64,000 nucleotides of DNA from Adiantum capillus-veneris. Taxonomy: Eukaryota > Streptophyta > Polypodiopsida > Polypodiales > Pteridaceae. Below, piece after piece: positions 10,251 through 21,408 of this stretch. The DNA lies in assembly GCA_014529385.2 (NCBI GenBank), contig CM043953.1, forward strand, positions 91,085,842 through 91,149,841. Direction: 5' to 3'. The translations under genes were made by a program, and so were the position numbers. How positions within the stretch are numbered: the first letter of the stretch is position 1; every line of letters begins with the position of its first letter. Below the pieces are notes generated by a model. It did no database searches and had not been told where the DNA came from. It saw only the letters and a list, made by a program, of their open reading frames with translations.

Positions 10251-11801
10251 TCCTAGGATTGGAGAAGATGTATTCGCAGATTCACTTTCAGGAACCTCGA
10301 ACAAAGCTGTGGCTTTTTGACACTCTAGTGGCTTCAGCTATGCTTTATGGGGTTCAGATTTGGGGATCCTTGGTGGACCATCATGGCAAATCTGGTAGCA
10401 CTGACGGATGGAGATGTATGGAGAGTCCTCTAATCTCTATAATCTCTCGGATGATTTGGGCTAAGGCCTCAGTGTCACATGAGATTATTCGAGCCGAACT
10501 AGCTGCCCCTCCTCTCATGGTCGAGGTCCTTAATAGACGAGTATCCTTTATGCATAACTTATGGGACTCACCAAAGACAGATATGCTCCGCTAGTCCTTG
10601 AATCCATAGTCAAAGGGAACGCCCATTTTTGGGCTTCTCGTCCCTACTTTTCCGTCATCACTTGTCGTCCCGCCCTCTTTTATACACTAAAAATTCATTT
10701 GAGCCCCGTCCCGTGTCCCTCGTCCCCACTCCTCGGAACGCGTCCCTTGTGACTATGCTTGAATCATCTGGCTTCAGCATGGATATACTACCTCCGTTCT
10801 AGTACTCCTTGGATGCACCCTCCCTATCTCTCACACGGACAGAGATCACTGGACTCATACGTCAGGGATTGATTCAGCTAGATACCAAGAGCACATAGAT
10901 ACAGCCGACACAAGAGTTGGGTACGAAGATGGCTTTCTATAGAGAGCATCTTCTCCAAGTAACAAAAGATGGATATGTGATCAAACCGGCCTAGATGGAC
11001 ACTCATTTATCCTATGGGATATGATGTGCTATTGGTCAGATGCGCACATCCTCGCATCAGCTAGAGATTGAGACTCTCAGATTTAGGAGAGTACCAACAG
11101 AGGCCAGGATATGCCAATTGTGTCATATAGAGCCACACATAGAGTTACATCACATTTGTCATTGCCCGGTATACTATGAGATACGAGGCCGCTTTCACTG
11201 TCTATTTAGAGAGGGCTTTGAACCATTGGCTAGAGTCATGAGATATGAGGATCAAAGATGCCTCGGGTTGTTTTTGCTAGAGCTGCGCAGACACAGGGAG
11301 TCTCTTGAGGAGATCACGCAATGGGAAATACTCACAGAGGGAGCTTACTAACTTCTTTAGAGCAAGGACTCGACAACCATATGAGCATGTTTCATAGTAG
11401 ACTTCAGAGCGCACTTATACCAGAGGTATATTAGTTGTAAGAGCCATTGAGCTCGGGAGAGCTAGACGCCCACGTCTACAAGGGCGACCACGACATCGAC
11501 GGAAGCTCTATTAGAGGATTGGGACTATTCTAGCATGACATGGGAGACGCCCGGTACGACTATTTACAGAGGGGACATTGACGAAACTCTTCCGCGATCA
11601 ATGTAGTACTTTCTCAAGTAACGCCCCATGTAGGGCATCCTCGGGCACTGATGATGATGATGATTTTAGTCTTTCACTTTAATTTTATTTTTTACCCAAA
11701 CATTGGATTAGATCCACCAAGATTGTATCGGTTTGGTCTCATAGGTCATTTTAGTCTTTTGAAGACATTTAATATAAATATTTCATTTCATCTCATCTCA
11801 T

Positions 11802-11806
<5 letters not shown>
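10250..11806 (+). pseudogene. LINE-A, 5'-truncated ORF2 end and 3' tail
   Basis: It begins within the post-RT region (FQEPRTKLWLFDTLVASAM) and continues through HEIIRAELAAPP, the zinc-knuckle-like motif CQLCHIEPHIELHHICHC (C-x2-C-x8-H-x3-C, 11110-11166) and YEIRGRFHCLF, to a basic C-terminus. Stops and frameshifts are frequent. About 130 bp near 10615-10755 replaces the expected GDTSCWYAQLSSW-like segment with unrelated GGGACG-rich DNA. The 3' end (11731-11806) is the family tail GGTCTCATAGGTC...GAAGAC, running straight into (CT)n. Confidence 0.85.

Positions 11807-11877
<71 letters not shown>
11807..11877. repeat. (CT)n microsatellite at LINE-A 3' end
   Basis: About 35 CT units follow a TCATCTCATC transition at the end of LINE-A, with no other sequence between. 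Confidence 0.97.
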
Positions 11878-11879
<2 letters not shown>

Positions 11880-12209
11880 GTTTGGACTTCTCTCTCTCAT
11901 TGTTTTGAGGGTTTCGTCACCACTTTAATACTGCTAAAAGGGTTTCGAAACTATTTTTTGGTTGTTTTTAGGGTTTCATCACCGTTTTTTGCTGTTTTTA
12001 AGAATTCGATTTTTTTCTTCTGTTTTTAGGGTTTTGTCACCGTTTTTTGCTGTTTTTTCAAGGTTTTGCCACTGTTTTTGGCTGCTTTTTAGGGTTTCAA
12101 TTTTGTGTTTTGTTGTTTTTAAGGGTTTCGACACCAATTTTCTCTGTTTTTTAGGGTTTCACAAGCGTTTCTGGCTGTTTTTTAGGGTTTCTTGTATTTT
12201 TTGTTGTTT

Positions 12210-12211
<2 letters not shown>
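11878..12211. repeat. Diverged tandem repeat with telomere-like TTTAGGGTTT cores
   Basis: Six to eight imperfect units of roughly 40-60 bp, each with a TTTAGGGTTTC/TTAAGGGTTTC core followed by a CACC/GCTGTTTTT-like segment. The core equals the plant telomere unit and the telo-box of plant promoters. It lies between two (CT)n arrays, so it may be the 5' UTR of a LINE copy or an unrelated insertion. Confidence 0.7.
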
Positions 12212-13179
<968 letters not shown>

Positions 13180-14200
13180 ATGGATCCGCCTACCGAAGGA
13201 GAAGGCCCGGGTGTAGATAGCTACACCACCCCCAAAAAAACGACGGCTACTTTCAAGCGGAGAAACAGAGATAATGTACTATCACCAAGATCCTTACGAG
13301 TCGGGAAAATCTCCAGGATACATGATGAGCTACTGATGGAGAAGGTCCAGGTGATGCTCAAATCAAAACTAAACTATATGAGGGATGACATCAGGAAGGA
13401 AATGCACGCGAACGCTGAGAGCTACAGGAACTCCATGTATGGAGACATGATGAGAGAACTAAGGAGAGAGATCCGGGGGATACAGAATGAGGAAATTCAG
13501 ATCGTGAAAACGGAATTACGAAACCTAATCAAGGCCGAAGTAAATGTAACAGGATGCGTTATGCAAAAGAAACTCGATGAGGCAGTAGCAAGTTTTGAAG
13601 CATGGAAAACAAATATGGAAAAGCACATGGGGAAAAAAGATGCAATAATCGAGGAGCTAAAAGGAGAACTTGCGGCTTGCAAATCGACAACTAAGGAGAA
13701 GGGAGACGACCAACCTTCGGTGCTGAAGGAGCTCGAGAACATGAAGGATTAGATGAAAGCTCTACGGGAAGGAGGAACAGAAATCGAAAACGGCATCTTC
13801 ATGGGCGGAACGTCTTGTTAAGACACAAGAAAAGGTTGATGAAGCAGAGAAATGGATTGAGGATGCGAAGAAAGGGAAGGCCCAGATGCCTGAGACCACA
13901 CCTACCTCCACCATTATTAATATGACCATTGAGGAAGAGCAGAAAAGGAAGAATCGGGCTCTGCATGTGCGGGTCACAAGAGTCAAAGACAAAGAGAATG
14001 TAGATGAAGAAGTGAGGGAACTGCTACAACTCATGGGCATCACAGAGCCTACTCACACAAGTGCATGGAGAGTGGGCAAGAAAGGAATCGACGAGAAGGG
14101 AAACGTAAAGGATAGGGCACTTATTCTCCGCTTCCCGAATATCGAAATAAGGAAAGAATTTCTAAAGAAGAGGCTAAATGTAGGTGCCTTTGAAGACAGC
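13180..14200 (+). pseudogene. LINE-B ORF1 (coiled coil and RRM-like domain)
   Basis: ORF1 proteins of LINEs coat the RNA. The frame starts MDPPTEGEG and has a long charged helix of coiled-coil type. It is interrupted by TAG near 13750 and a frameshift, then resumes at 13886. The RRM-like part reads LHVRVTRVKDKEN, SAWRVGKKG and ALILRFPNIE, as in L1/Tx1-group ORF1p. Its C-terminal part is missing: FLKKRLN passes in frame straight into VGAFEDS of the ORF2 endonuclease, so ORF1 and ORF2 were fused by a deletion before GY-B landed in the codons that follow (TSD ACAGC, 14196-14200). ORF2 resumes at 22886. Confidence 0.8.
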
Positions 14201-15677
14201 TGAAACCGGCCTGTTCAATCCAAAAAGGGCGGTAGACTTTACTTTAAACCTTGATTTAGCTTTCACCCATTATTAGTCGTCTATTTTACCTGTACTTTCA
14301 AGACACAACAAAGGGGAGAGGGATACAGGCTGCTAGATTGCACCTGTATGAGTGGACAGACACCAGATTGGCCCCTAACTTAGGCGCCCCTTTCGGTATT
14401 TCTTTATTGTTCAAAAGAGGGAATAAACGCTGTGGTTCCTACAAGCTGCCCCGCACAAACTCGGCTGAATTTCCACTGTTCCAGCCCGATTTCGGCAGCA
14501 TAACTGTACTAGAACCCTTCACGGTCAGTATTCCCACGCATTGACTGACTTTCCCGACGCATACGGGCACTTTGCAAAACCTGGCGAGAATCTGCAGCAC
14601 GCTGAATTCTCTGTTTTCAGCCCTGAAAATGCTCCAGATCGCCTGTACAGCGGTCCCCTTGCGTCCCCGAACCTCCTGGGGATATTAGGGTCCGTTTAGG
14701 GCCAAAACCCTAAACCTGCAAAAATACACAGCAGGCTGTAATTCACTGTTTCGGGCTCCGTTCCGCGTGCCGGTCGCATCCCTAGCAAGTCCTCGAGCTC
14801 CCGCACCTGTAGGGCTACTTGCCCTTTGAATCGGACGAGATTTCTGGCGTGAAACCTCTCCGAATTCACCTGTACCTGCGGGGGGATTAGCCGCTAGCTA
14901 ATCCAGTACCTGTGCAAGAGGCTCTTGCCTCGGCAATCGCGCATGAACCCACACAACTGTACATTGGTCAAATGAAAAGCCCACTAGAGGGGCATAACAT
15001 ACTGCCAAAGGGGAGAGAGAGGGCAGTGCGTAGCGTGCAGGGCATCACTCCTGGCACCGCACTGTGCATAAGAGGGAAAGCAAGCACTCCATAGCTCTTA
15101 ACCTGTGACAGAGACTTGCAAAATGAGCCTCCCAGCTATAAATCACGTTTTTGCCTTCTCTATAAGTAGTAAACTGGCCTCAGAGTGCCAAGTGTCACTC
15201 ATTTGTGCATTTTCCCGCTTTAGACCCTCGGGTCTAAAAATATCTCACCTGCAGCCTCTGTTGACTTGGCCACAGAGTAACAAAATGATCCCCATGTCAA
15301 ACTGCACGTAATGACGCGAAGACATTTTCAGGTCCCAAAATAGCAGTTCCCTAAATTTTAGGAGATGCTGCCATTATATCTTTCTAGGTCATCCGACCCT
15401 CTTTGTACACTGTGGCCACATCCAAAACTGAAATGTAGCCTCTGTAGCAAAGGATTCCACTTTGGCTAGTCAATGACCCCACTTGGCTAACCATAGTCCT
15501 TGTCCAACCTTAGTGCTCTCTTGCCCTCAGGCCTGGACTCCCTCTGGACAGTTCCACACTAGCTATGCAATGCAGGGCAGTTAGATTTCCCGAGGGGTGT
15601 TTCCAAAAAGTGAAAGTAAATAGATAATAAGAAAGAAATCAACAAAAAGGATAGATAGTAGTCACACGCTGGTGACA
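14201..15677 (-). repeat. GY-B 3' LTR
   Basis: It runs TGAAACCGG...GGTGACA on the plus strand, so TGTCACC...TTTCA on the minus strand. It has the same length as the LTR at 21409-22885, with a constant offset of 7208 bp and no difference noticed. The short frames inside it occur identically in both LTRs and need not be genes. Confidence 0.95.
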
Positions 15678-16235
15678 TACCCCCCTCCTGAAATCTCAAA
15701 CGTCCTCGTTTGCATCTATGTCGTACATGCTTACTGTCAACACCTGTCGACACATATACGACACATACATGCTCATTGTCAACCCTGGTGTATTCAACAC
15801 CTCGTCGACTCATGTATTGCCTGCGTGTGAACCCTGTCCCAATGACATAGTGGTAGCTTCGCACTCTGCCATTGCTTTGAGTCACTAACTTTCCAATGAC
15901 AAAATGGTAGCTGCACATTTTGCCACTGTCTTATAGTACACGTTGGATCCCGTAACACTTTCGAGCATACCCAAACCGACAGTTTAAGAATGCAGTTACA
16001 CATGTACTCCTGAATAGAAGCAATCATTGTATCCTTGACAAACTGACAAGAAATACTCACTTCTATAGCACTAACCAAACTTTTGGACATTCCATAAGAG
16101 CAATTGCCAAACTGACAATCTGTACAGCTCTAACATTCATGTAACAGGTATTTGATTTGAGCTCACTTTAAATACCATGTACATCATTTGTTTCAGAAGC
16201 CATTGTCACACTGACAATCCATGTAGCTTTGAAAC
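15678..16235 (-). other. GY-B 3' untranslated region and polypurine tract
   Basis: On the minus strand the purine run GAGGAGGGGGGTA lies immediately before the LTR, the expected plus-strand primer. The rest is 540 bp of noncoding DNA with loosely repeated motifs around AATGACA...GGTAGC (15840-15930) and ACTGACAATC (16110-16220). Confidence 0.75.
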
Positions 16236-19200
16236 TCAAGGGGTCAAGGTAGGTTGCAAATCGAAGGCTTCCAGGTAGAGTGATAACACAGTTGGTGACT
16301 CTGCAAGTTCACCTTCTTCCATCCACTTAGCATCCATTGGTGGATAGTTTCTGAACTTTACCAAGTAACGCCTAGCAACCTTGCCTTTCACTTTCCTTTC
16401 TTTGTGTGCCAAAATCTGTTCAGGGACCAAGATCTCGTCAAGTTCCTCGACTTCCGGCTGATCTTCAGCTGGCATATCTTCTGGCACATCACCCACATAG
16501 GGTCTGAGAAGACTCACATGAAACGCATTGTGAATGTTCCAACTGTCAGGCAATTTCAGCCTATATGCAACATCACTGATTATGTCGCACACTTGAAAAG
16601 GCCCATAGTAACGCATGCTGAGCTTTGGAAACACTCTTTCCTTGCCCTTCATCTTCTTTAACCTTGCCTTTTCAAAGCGTAAAAGCACCCAATCACCAAG
16701 TGAATATACCACTTCACGACGGTGACGATCAGCTGCTTTCTTTTGCTTTGCCTGAGTCCTTTCTAAGGCCACTTTGACCTTCTTGTACATTTCATCCATG
16801 TCTTGAACATACTTATCTGCTTCAAATATCTTGTCCTTTGTATGCAGTATGGGAGGAACTTTCTTGCCACCTTCAACTATCTCAAAGGGTGCCTTGCCAG
16901 TTGATGAATGCACTGTATTATTGTATGCATACTCCACCAATGGCAAATACTGCTCCCACTTTCCTTTATGCTCTGACACATAACACTTCAGCAGATCTAG
17001 GACAGTAGAATTTGCCTCTTCTGACTGCCCATCTGTTTGAGGATGAAATGACGAAGAGAATTTGAGCGTAGTACCCATATTCTCAAACAAGCCTTTCCAG
17101 AACAAACTAGTCATGCGTGGATCACGGTCGCTAATAATCGACTGTGGCATGCCATGATACTTGAAAATATTGCTCATAAACAAGCGTGCCATCTGATCTG
17201 GCTTTATCTTCTTCCTGACAGGAATAAAATGAGCCTGTTTGCTGAATCTGCAAATAATGGTCCAAATACCATCATTTCCTGTCTGCGTTCTTGGAAGATC
17301 AAAGATAAAATCCATAGCAATACTTTCCCATGGTTTATCTGGAATAGGTAGTGGTTGCAATAACCCTGGTGCCTTTTGCCTGTCAAACTTGACCTTTTGG
17401 CATATTAGGCATTCTCGCACAAAGGCATCCACATCCCTTCTCAATGTAGGCCAATAGAAGAATGTCTCAACCGCTTTAACTGTAGCATCGATACCACGAT
17501 GCCCTGCATACGGTGGGACATGACTCTCTTCCATAACTTTGCGTCGCAATGGCTTTGTGACACACGATCTGCCATGCATCATCATGAACCCGTCTTTAAG
17601 AAGATAGTGTTCATGACGTTGTCCATCCATTAGCTGCTCGAAGACCCTTGCAAAATCTTCATCATTTGCATACTGTTCTCTCATATCATCAAGTTCATGA
17701 TGATAAGGAATCGACACAGCTGAAATTTGTGGCTTCCTTGACAAGGCATCAGCCACAACGTTCTTCTTGCCTTCCACATGCACAATCTGAAAATGGAACA
17801 TGGACAAGATATTTGCCCATCGCATATGCTTCTCAGATAACTTTGTCTGTGTCAAGAAGTATCGCAAGGTCTGATGATCCGTTTGGACAACGAAATCTGC
17901 ACCTAGCAGGTAGTGTTTCCAACTTAAGAGCGCATGAATCACAGCCAGTAACTCTTTCTCATAGACCTGCATGGTCATCTCTGGCCCTTGCAAAATTCTG
18001 CTCTCATAGGCTACTACCCTGCCATCTTGCATTAGCACTGCACCAATGCTACTACCGCAGGCATCACACTGGACCACAAATGACTTCCTAAGATCCGGCA
18101 ACACAATGACTGGATCTGAAGTCATCTTTTCCTTTAAGAGATTAAAAGCTGAAATCTCTTTCTGTGTCCATCTGAAGGTGACTGCCTTCTTTTGAAGAGC
18201 ATGTAAAGGTGAAGCAATCTCAGCGAAATTTCGAATAAACCTTCTGTAATAGGAGCATAGTCCCAAAAAGCTTCGGACATCATGCACCGTCTTCAAATTT
18301 GGCCATGACTTGATCGCTTCAACTTTTGCAGGATCCATTCTGACACCATCCTTTGAGACAATGTGTCCCAGAAAGTGAATCTCTTCCAGAAAAAACTCAC
18401 TTTTCTTTGCATTGATGAGCAACCTATGACTGCGTAGCTCTTTGAACACAATGGCCAAGTGATGCCTATGCTCCTCTTCATTCTTTGAGTAGACTATCAT
18501 GTCATCAAAGAACGTACCAACAAACTGCTGGTGTGGACGGAAAATTCTGTCCATCATCCTATTAAACGTAGCAGGAGCATTTGTGAGACCAAAGGGCATC
18601 ACTAAAAATTCGTAAAGGCCAAACGTTGTTCTAAAAGCAGTCTTGTGCACATCCTCTGATCTAATGCGGATCTGATGATACCCACTCTTTAGATCTATCC
18701 TGCTAAACATAGCTGCTCCTTCTAATTTGTCCATAATATCATCAATTCTAGGTATAGGGAACCTATTCTTGATGGTATTCTTGTTCAGTGCACGGTAGTC
18801 GATGCACATACGCCATGAGCCATCTTTTTTCTGCACCAACAACACTGGAGAACAGAATGGAGATGAACTGGGCTGAATCAGCCCCTTTTCTAACAGCTCC
18901 TGTACTTGGCCCATTATCTCTTTCTGCTGAGCCGCACTAACCCTGTACGGAGGCTTATTTGGTGGGCTACTGCCTGGCACCAAATCTATCGCATGGTCCT
19001 CGGGTCTCTCTGGCGGTAATTGAGACGGTAATGAATCGGAAAAACAGTCACTATACTGTTGTAAAAACATTGACCTTTCTTTATCTAGCACAGATAAATT
19101 TGATTCATCACAATCTGACACTTCACGTGCAAAAACCAAGTACGCAGAAAGATGCTTTTTCATTACAGAAGTAATAGCAGAAGCTGATACAGTAGGAATA

Positions 19201-21368
19201 GACTCCCCTTTAAGCTTTACATCCAAAATGTGAGTCTTTCCCCTGCTCTGTACAGTGATCTTTTTGTTGTAGGCATCCATGATTCCCTGTACACGAAATA
19301 ACCAAGGAATACCTAACAACACATCACATCCGTCCAGTGGCATGATGTAAAATTCTTCAGCATCTACATAGGACTGGATATGTAGACGCAACTTTCCAAT
19401 GATGGGTGTCACAGCCTCTGTATGGCCAGGACATGCCAAACCTGCCTCTGCTGTATACCCCATCTCTTCAGGTCTGATTCCCAACTTTGAAGCCAATTCT
19501 GGGGAAATAAAGTTGGCTTTGGCACCTGGATCAAAGAAGATAAGCACTGTTTGATCCCTAACCTTTCCCCATGCTCTGCAAAGCTCACTTGCATCTGAAT
19601 TTGGCTTGTCGCCCACCATATCTGGCACTAGACCAGCCATGGGCTTCTTTCCTTTCTTGTCTTCCTTGTCTTCAGAATCAGCTGGCCTTTTCTTTGTAGG
19701 ACAGTTGTAAGCAATGTGGCCAGGCTGCTCACATATAAAGCATTTGTTCTCTGTCCTCAGGACCTTCTTTTGCTCTTCTGACTTGCGAGGAAAACGTCTT
19801 TTCCATTTCTTTGCTGGTCCTTTTTCTGATTCAGCCGTAGCTTTGTCTTTCCCTGCGTTGGCCGACTCCTGAGTCCCTTTAGGAGCCTCATTGGGAACGT
19901 GCTTCTTGGCTGAATTTTTCTTGCCTGATCCTGCCTTGACGCCAGTGTTAAATTCACAATCTTCTCCCTTGAGCAAACCATTGCCAGTGTTTGCTACCTC
20001 GATGAGCTGCGTCAAAGTAGTGACTTTGGTCTTTGTGCAGTATTTTCTCAATCCTTTGGGTAGGCCACAACAGTATTTTTCTATCTGTTCTGTCAATGGC
20101 ACAAACCTATAGGAAGTTACTGGAAGTAGAGCTTTCCAAAACTTCCGATTGTAATCATCCAGATTTCTGCAAGTGGCAGCATTTAGCTGGTGCCATTCTG
20201 TCATGACATCTGCTTCAAAGTCATCAGATAACCATGCTGTTTCAAAAATCTGCTTGAAGTAAATCCATGTGGACGGAGCTTGCCCTTGAAGCAATAAAGT
20301 TGTCCAACAGTGTCCCGCATTCCCTGTCAAGAAAGTGGCTGCCTTGCGGACCTTTGAAGCCTCTGTAAAGTTTCCCCCTGCATAGGCCTTGTCAAACTGC
20401 TGGAGGAATGAAAGAGCCTTCTTCCTGTCATCAAACCCTGTAAAGGTCGTGAATGACACTCCTTTGCCACCTTCTTTGTACGGAGTTGGCCTCTCCAGCG
20501 GCGTTAAATTGTCATATGGAAGTGACTGAAACATGGGAACACTATTAGGGTTCATTTGTGTTCCTTGGCCGCTATTAACTTGACCTGGAAATGCCATATT
20601 TGGCTGCTGATTTGTAATTCCAGCCATACCAAAATTTGCTTGTGGCATCCCAAATTGTCCCTGAGTGCTTTGAAACCCTGGTTGCATACCCATGACACTG
20701 TACATGGGGTTAGGCATCATCGTTTGAGCACCCGCAAACACTGTTCCTGGCGTATAAAACTGATTTCCAGGTGCATGACCAGCCATGCTCTGAAATACCG
20801 ATCCACCTCCAAAATAGCCAGGGTGTACTGAAGGTGGTGGGAAGACCTGTTGCATAGCCTGTAGGTTGCTTCCCTGCCCATTAGAACCAGCTATAGGCTG
20901 CTGAAAGGTGGCGGGCTGAATTGGTACAGCTTGAAAAACTGGCATCTCAGCCACCTGTTCTTGCACCTTAGGCATACGTTGTGGAGACTGCATGTTCTCC
21001 GTCAAGTGTACAGGTGTTTCCATTGACTGTGCGGTATGAATCACCTGTGCTCGAGCCTTAACAGGCTTTTGAATATGATCCAGTGACCCAACTTGCTGAG
21101 ACGGAACAGGAGGTTGCAGAAAGGCTAAAAACCTTGGGTTCTGCATTACTTGTGTGAACATAGCCACAGCAGTAGCCAACTGGGTCCTGAATATATCATC
21201 ATCAGTCTGTGGTGGTCTTGAGGACTCACCCACTTCATGTATCTGTTGACCCTGTGAAGAGGAAACCTCTTCAGTCACATCATCTGGTCTGTCAGCCATA
21301 ATTACAATTCCCTGTGTCTGGTCTATGATCCCCTGTGTCTTCAAGCCCAAAAACTGACCAAGGCTCAC
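16236..21368 (-). CDS. GY-B gag-pol polyprotein (1710 aa)
   Basis: A single frame carries every retrotransposon function. A Gln/Pro-rich N-terminus (to about residue 290) precedes a retrotransposon-gag domain (about 290-470). The CCHC knuckle is CFICEQPGHIAYNC (543-556). The protease motif is FFDPGAKANFI with Asp613, having Pro where most families have Ser or Thr. RT spans about 806-985 with FFDD at 953-956. RNase H starts near 1100 (QCDACGSSIGA). Integrase has an HHCC region (1283-1330), Asp near 1352, Asp near 1412 and Glu about 1449, with exactly 35 residues between the last two (DD35E). A chromodomain ends the protein (LVKFRNYPPMDAKWMEE). The start could instead be the Met of MADRPDD, 23 residues in. 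There is no stop between gag and pol, so the ratio must be set by processing. Confidence 0.97.
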   Translation of the reverse strand: MSLGQFLGLKTQGIIDQTQGIVIMADRPDDVTEEVSSSQGQQIHEVGESSRPPQTDDDIFRTQLATAVAMFTQVMQNPRFLAFLQPPVPSQQVGSLDHIQKPVKARAQVIHTAQSMETPVHLTENMQSPQRMPKVQEQVAEMPVFQAVPIQPATFQQPIAGSNGQGSNLQAMQQVFPPPSVHPGYFGGGSVFQSMAGHAPGNQFYTPGTVFAGAQTMMPNPMYSVMGMQPGFQSTQGQFGMPQANFGMAGITNQQPNMAFPGQVNSGQGTQMNPNSVPMFQSLPYDNLTPLERPTPYKEGGKGVSFTTFTGFDDRKKALSFLQQFDKAYAGGNFTEASKVRKAATFLTGNAGHCWTTLLLQGQAPSTWIYFKQIFETAWLSDDFEADVMTEWHQLNAATCRNLDDYNRKFWKALLPVTSYRFVPLTEQIEKYCCGLPKGLRKYCTKTKVTTLTQLIEVANTGNGLLKGEDCEFNTGVKAGSGKKNSAKKHVPNEAPKGTQESANAGKDKATAESEKGPAKKWKRRFPRKSEEQKKVLRTENKCFICEQPGHIAYNCPTKKRPADSEDKEDKKGKKPMAGLVPDMVGDKPNSDASELCRAWGKVRDQTVLIFFDPGAKANFISPELASKLGIRPEEMGYTAEAGLACPGHTEAVTPIIGKLRLHIQSYVDAEEFYIMPLDGCDVLLGIPWLFRVQGIMDAYNKKITVQSRGKTHILDVKLKGESIPTVSASAITSVMKKHLSAYLVFAREVSDCDESNLSVLDKERSMFLQQYSDCFSDSLPSQLPPERPEDHAIDLVPGSSPPNKPPYRVSAAQQKEIMGQVQELLEKGLIQPSSSPFCSPVLLVQKKDGSWRMCIDYRALNKNTIKNRFPIPRIDDIMDKLEGAAMFSRIDLKSGYHQIRIRSEDVHKTAFRTTFGLYEFLVMPFGLTNAPATFNRMMDRIFRPHQQFVGTFFDDMIVYSKNEEEHRHHLAIVFKELRSHRLLINAKKSEFFLEEIHFLGHIVSKDGVRMDPAKVEAIKSWPNLKTVHDVRSFLGLCSYYRRFIRNFAEIASPLHALQKKAVTFRWTQKEISAFNLLKEKMTSDPVIVLPDLRKSFVVQCDACGSSIGAVLMQDGRVVAYESRILQGPEMTMQVYEKELLAVIHALLSWKHYLLGADFVVQTDHQTLRYFLTQTKLSEKHMRWANILSMFHFQIVHVEGKKNVVADALSRKPQISAVSIPYHHELDDMREQYANDEDFARVFEQLMDGQRHEHYLLKDGFMMMHGRSCVTKPLRRKVMEESHVPPYAGHRGIDATVKAVETFFYWPTLRRDVDAFVRECLICQKVKFDRQKAPGLLQPLPIPDKPWESIAMDFIFDLPRTQTGNDGIWTIICRFSKQAHFIPVRKKIKPDQMARLFMSNIFKYHGMPQSIISDRDPRMTSLFWKGLFENMGTTLKFSSSFHPQTDGQSEEANSTVLDLLKCYVSEHKGKWEQYLPLVEYAYNNTVHSSTGKAPFEIVEGGKKVPPILHTKDKIFEADKYVQDMDEMYKKVKVALERTQAKQKKAADRHRREVVYSLGDWVLLRFEKARLKKMKGKERVFPKLSMRYYGPFQVCDIISDVAYRLKLPDSWNIHNAFHVSLLRPYVGDVPEDMPAEDQPEVEELDEILVPEQILAHKERKVKGKVARRYLVKFRNYPPMDAKWMEEGELAESPTVLSLYLEAFDLQPTLTP

Positions 21369-21390
21369 TTTTATGGGAAAAAGTGATCAA

Positions 21391-21408
21391 ATCCCGTCGA
21401 TGGAACCA
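21391..21408 (-). other. GY-B primer-binding site, not initiator-Met type
   Basis: Immediately inside the 5' LTR the minus strand reads TGGTTCCATCGACGGGAT. It begins with TGG as a complement of tRNA CCA must, but differs from the TGGTATCAGAGC used by the other LTR elements here. The implied tRNA end is CCCGTCGATGGAACCA; I cannot name the tRNA. Confidence 0.75.

Noticed and set aside
14338-15311. Three short plus-strand frames repeated at 21546-22519
   Set aside because: They are identical because they lie in the two LTRs of GY-B, and they are antisense to the element.
17648-18091. A 147-codon frame antisense to GY-B pol
   Set aside because: Shadow of the RT/RNase H region of the 1710-codon polyprotein.
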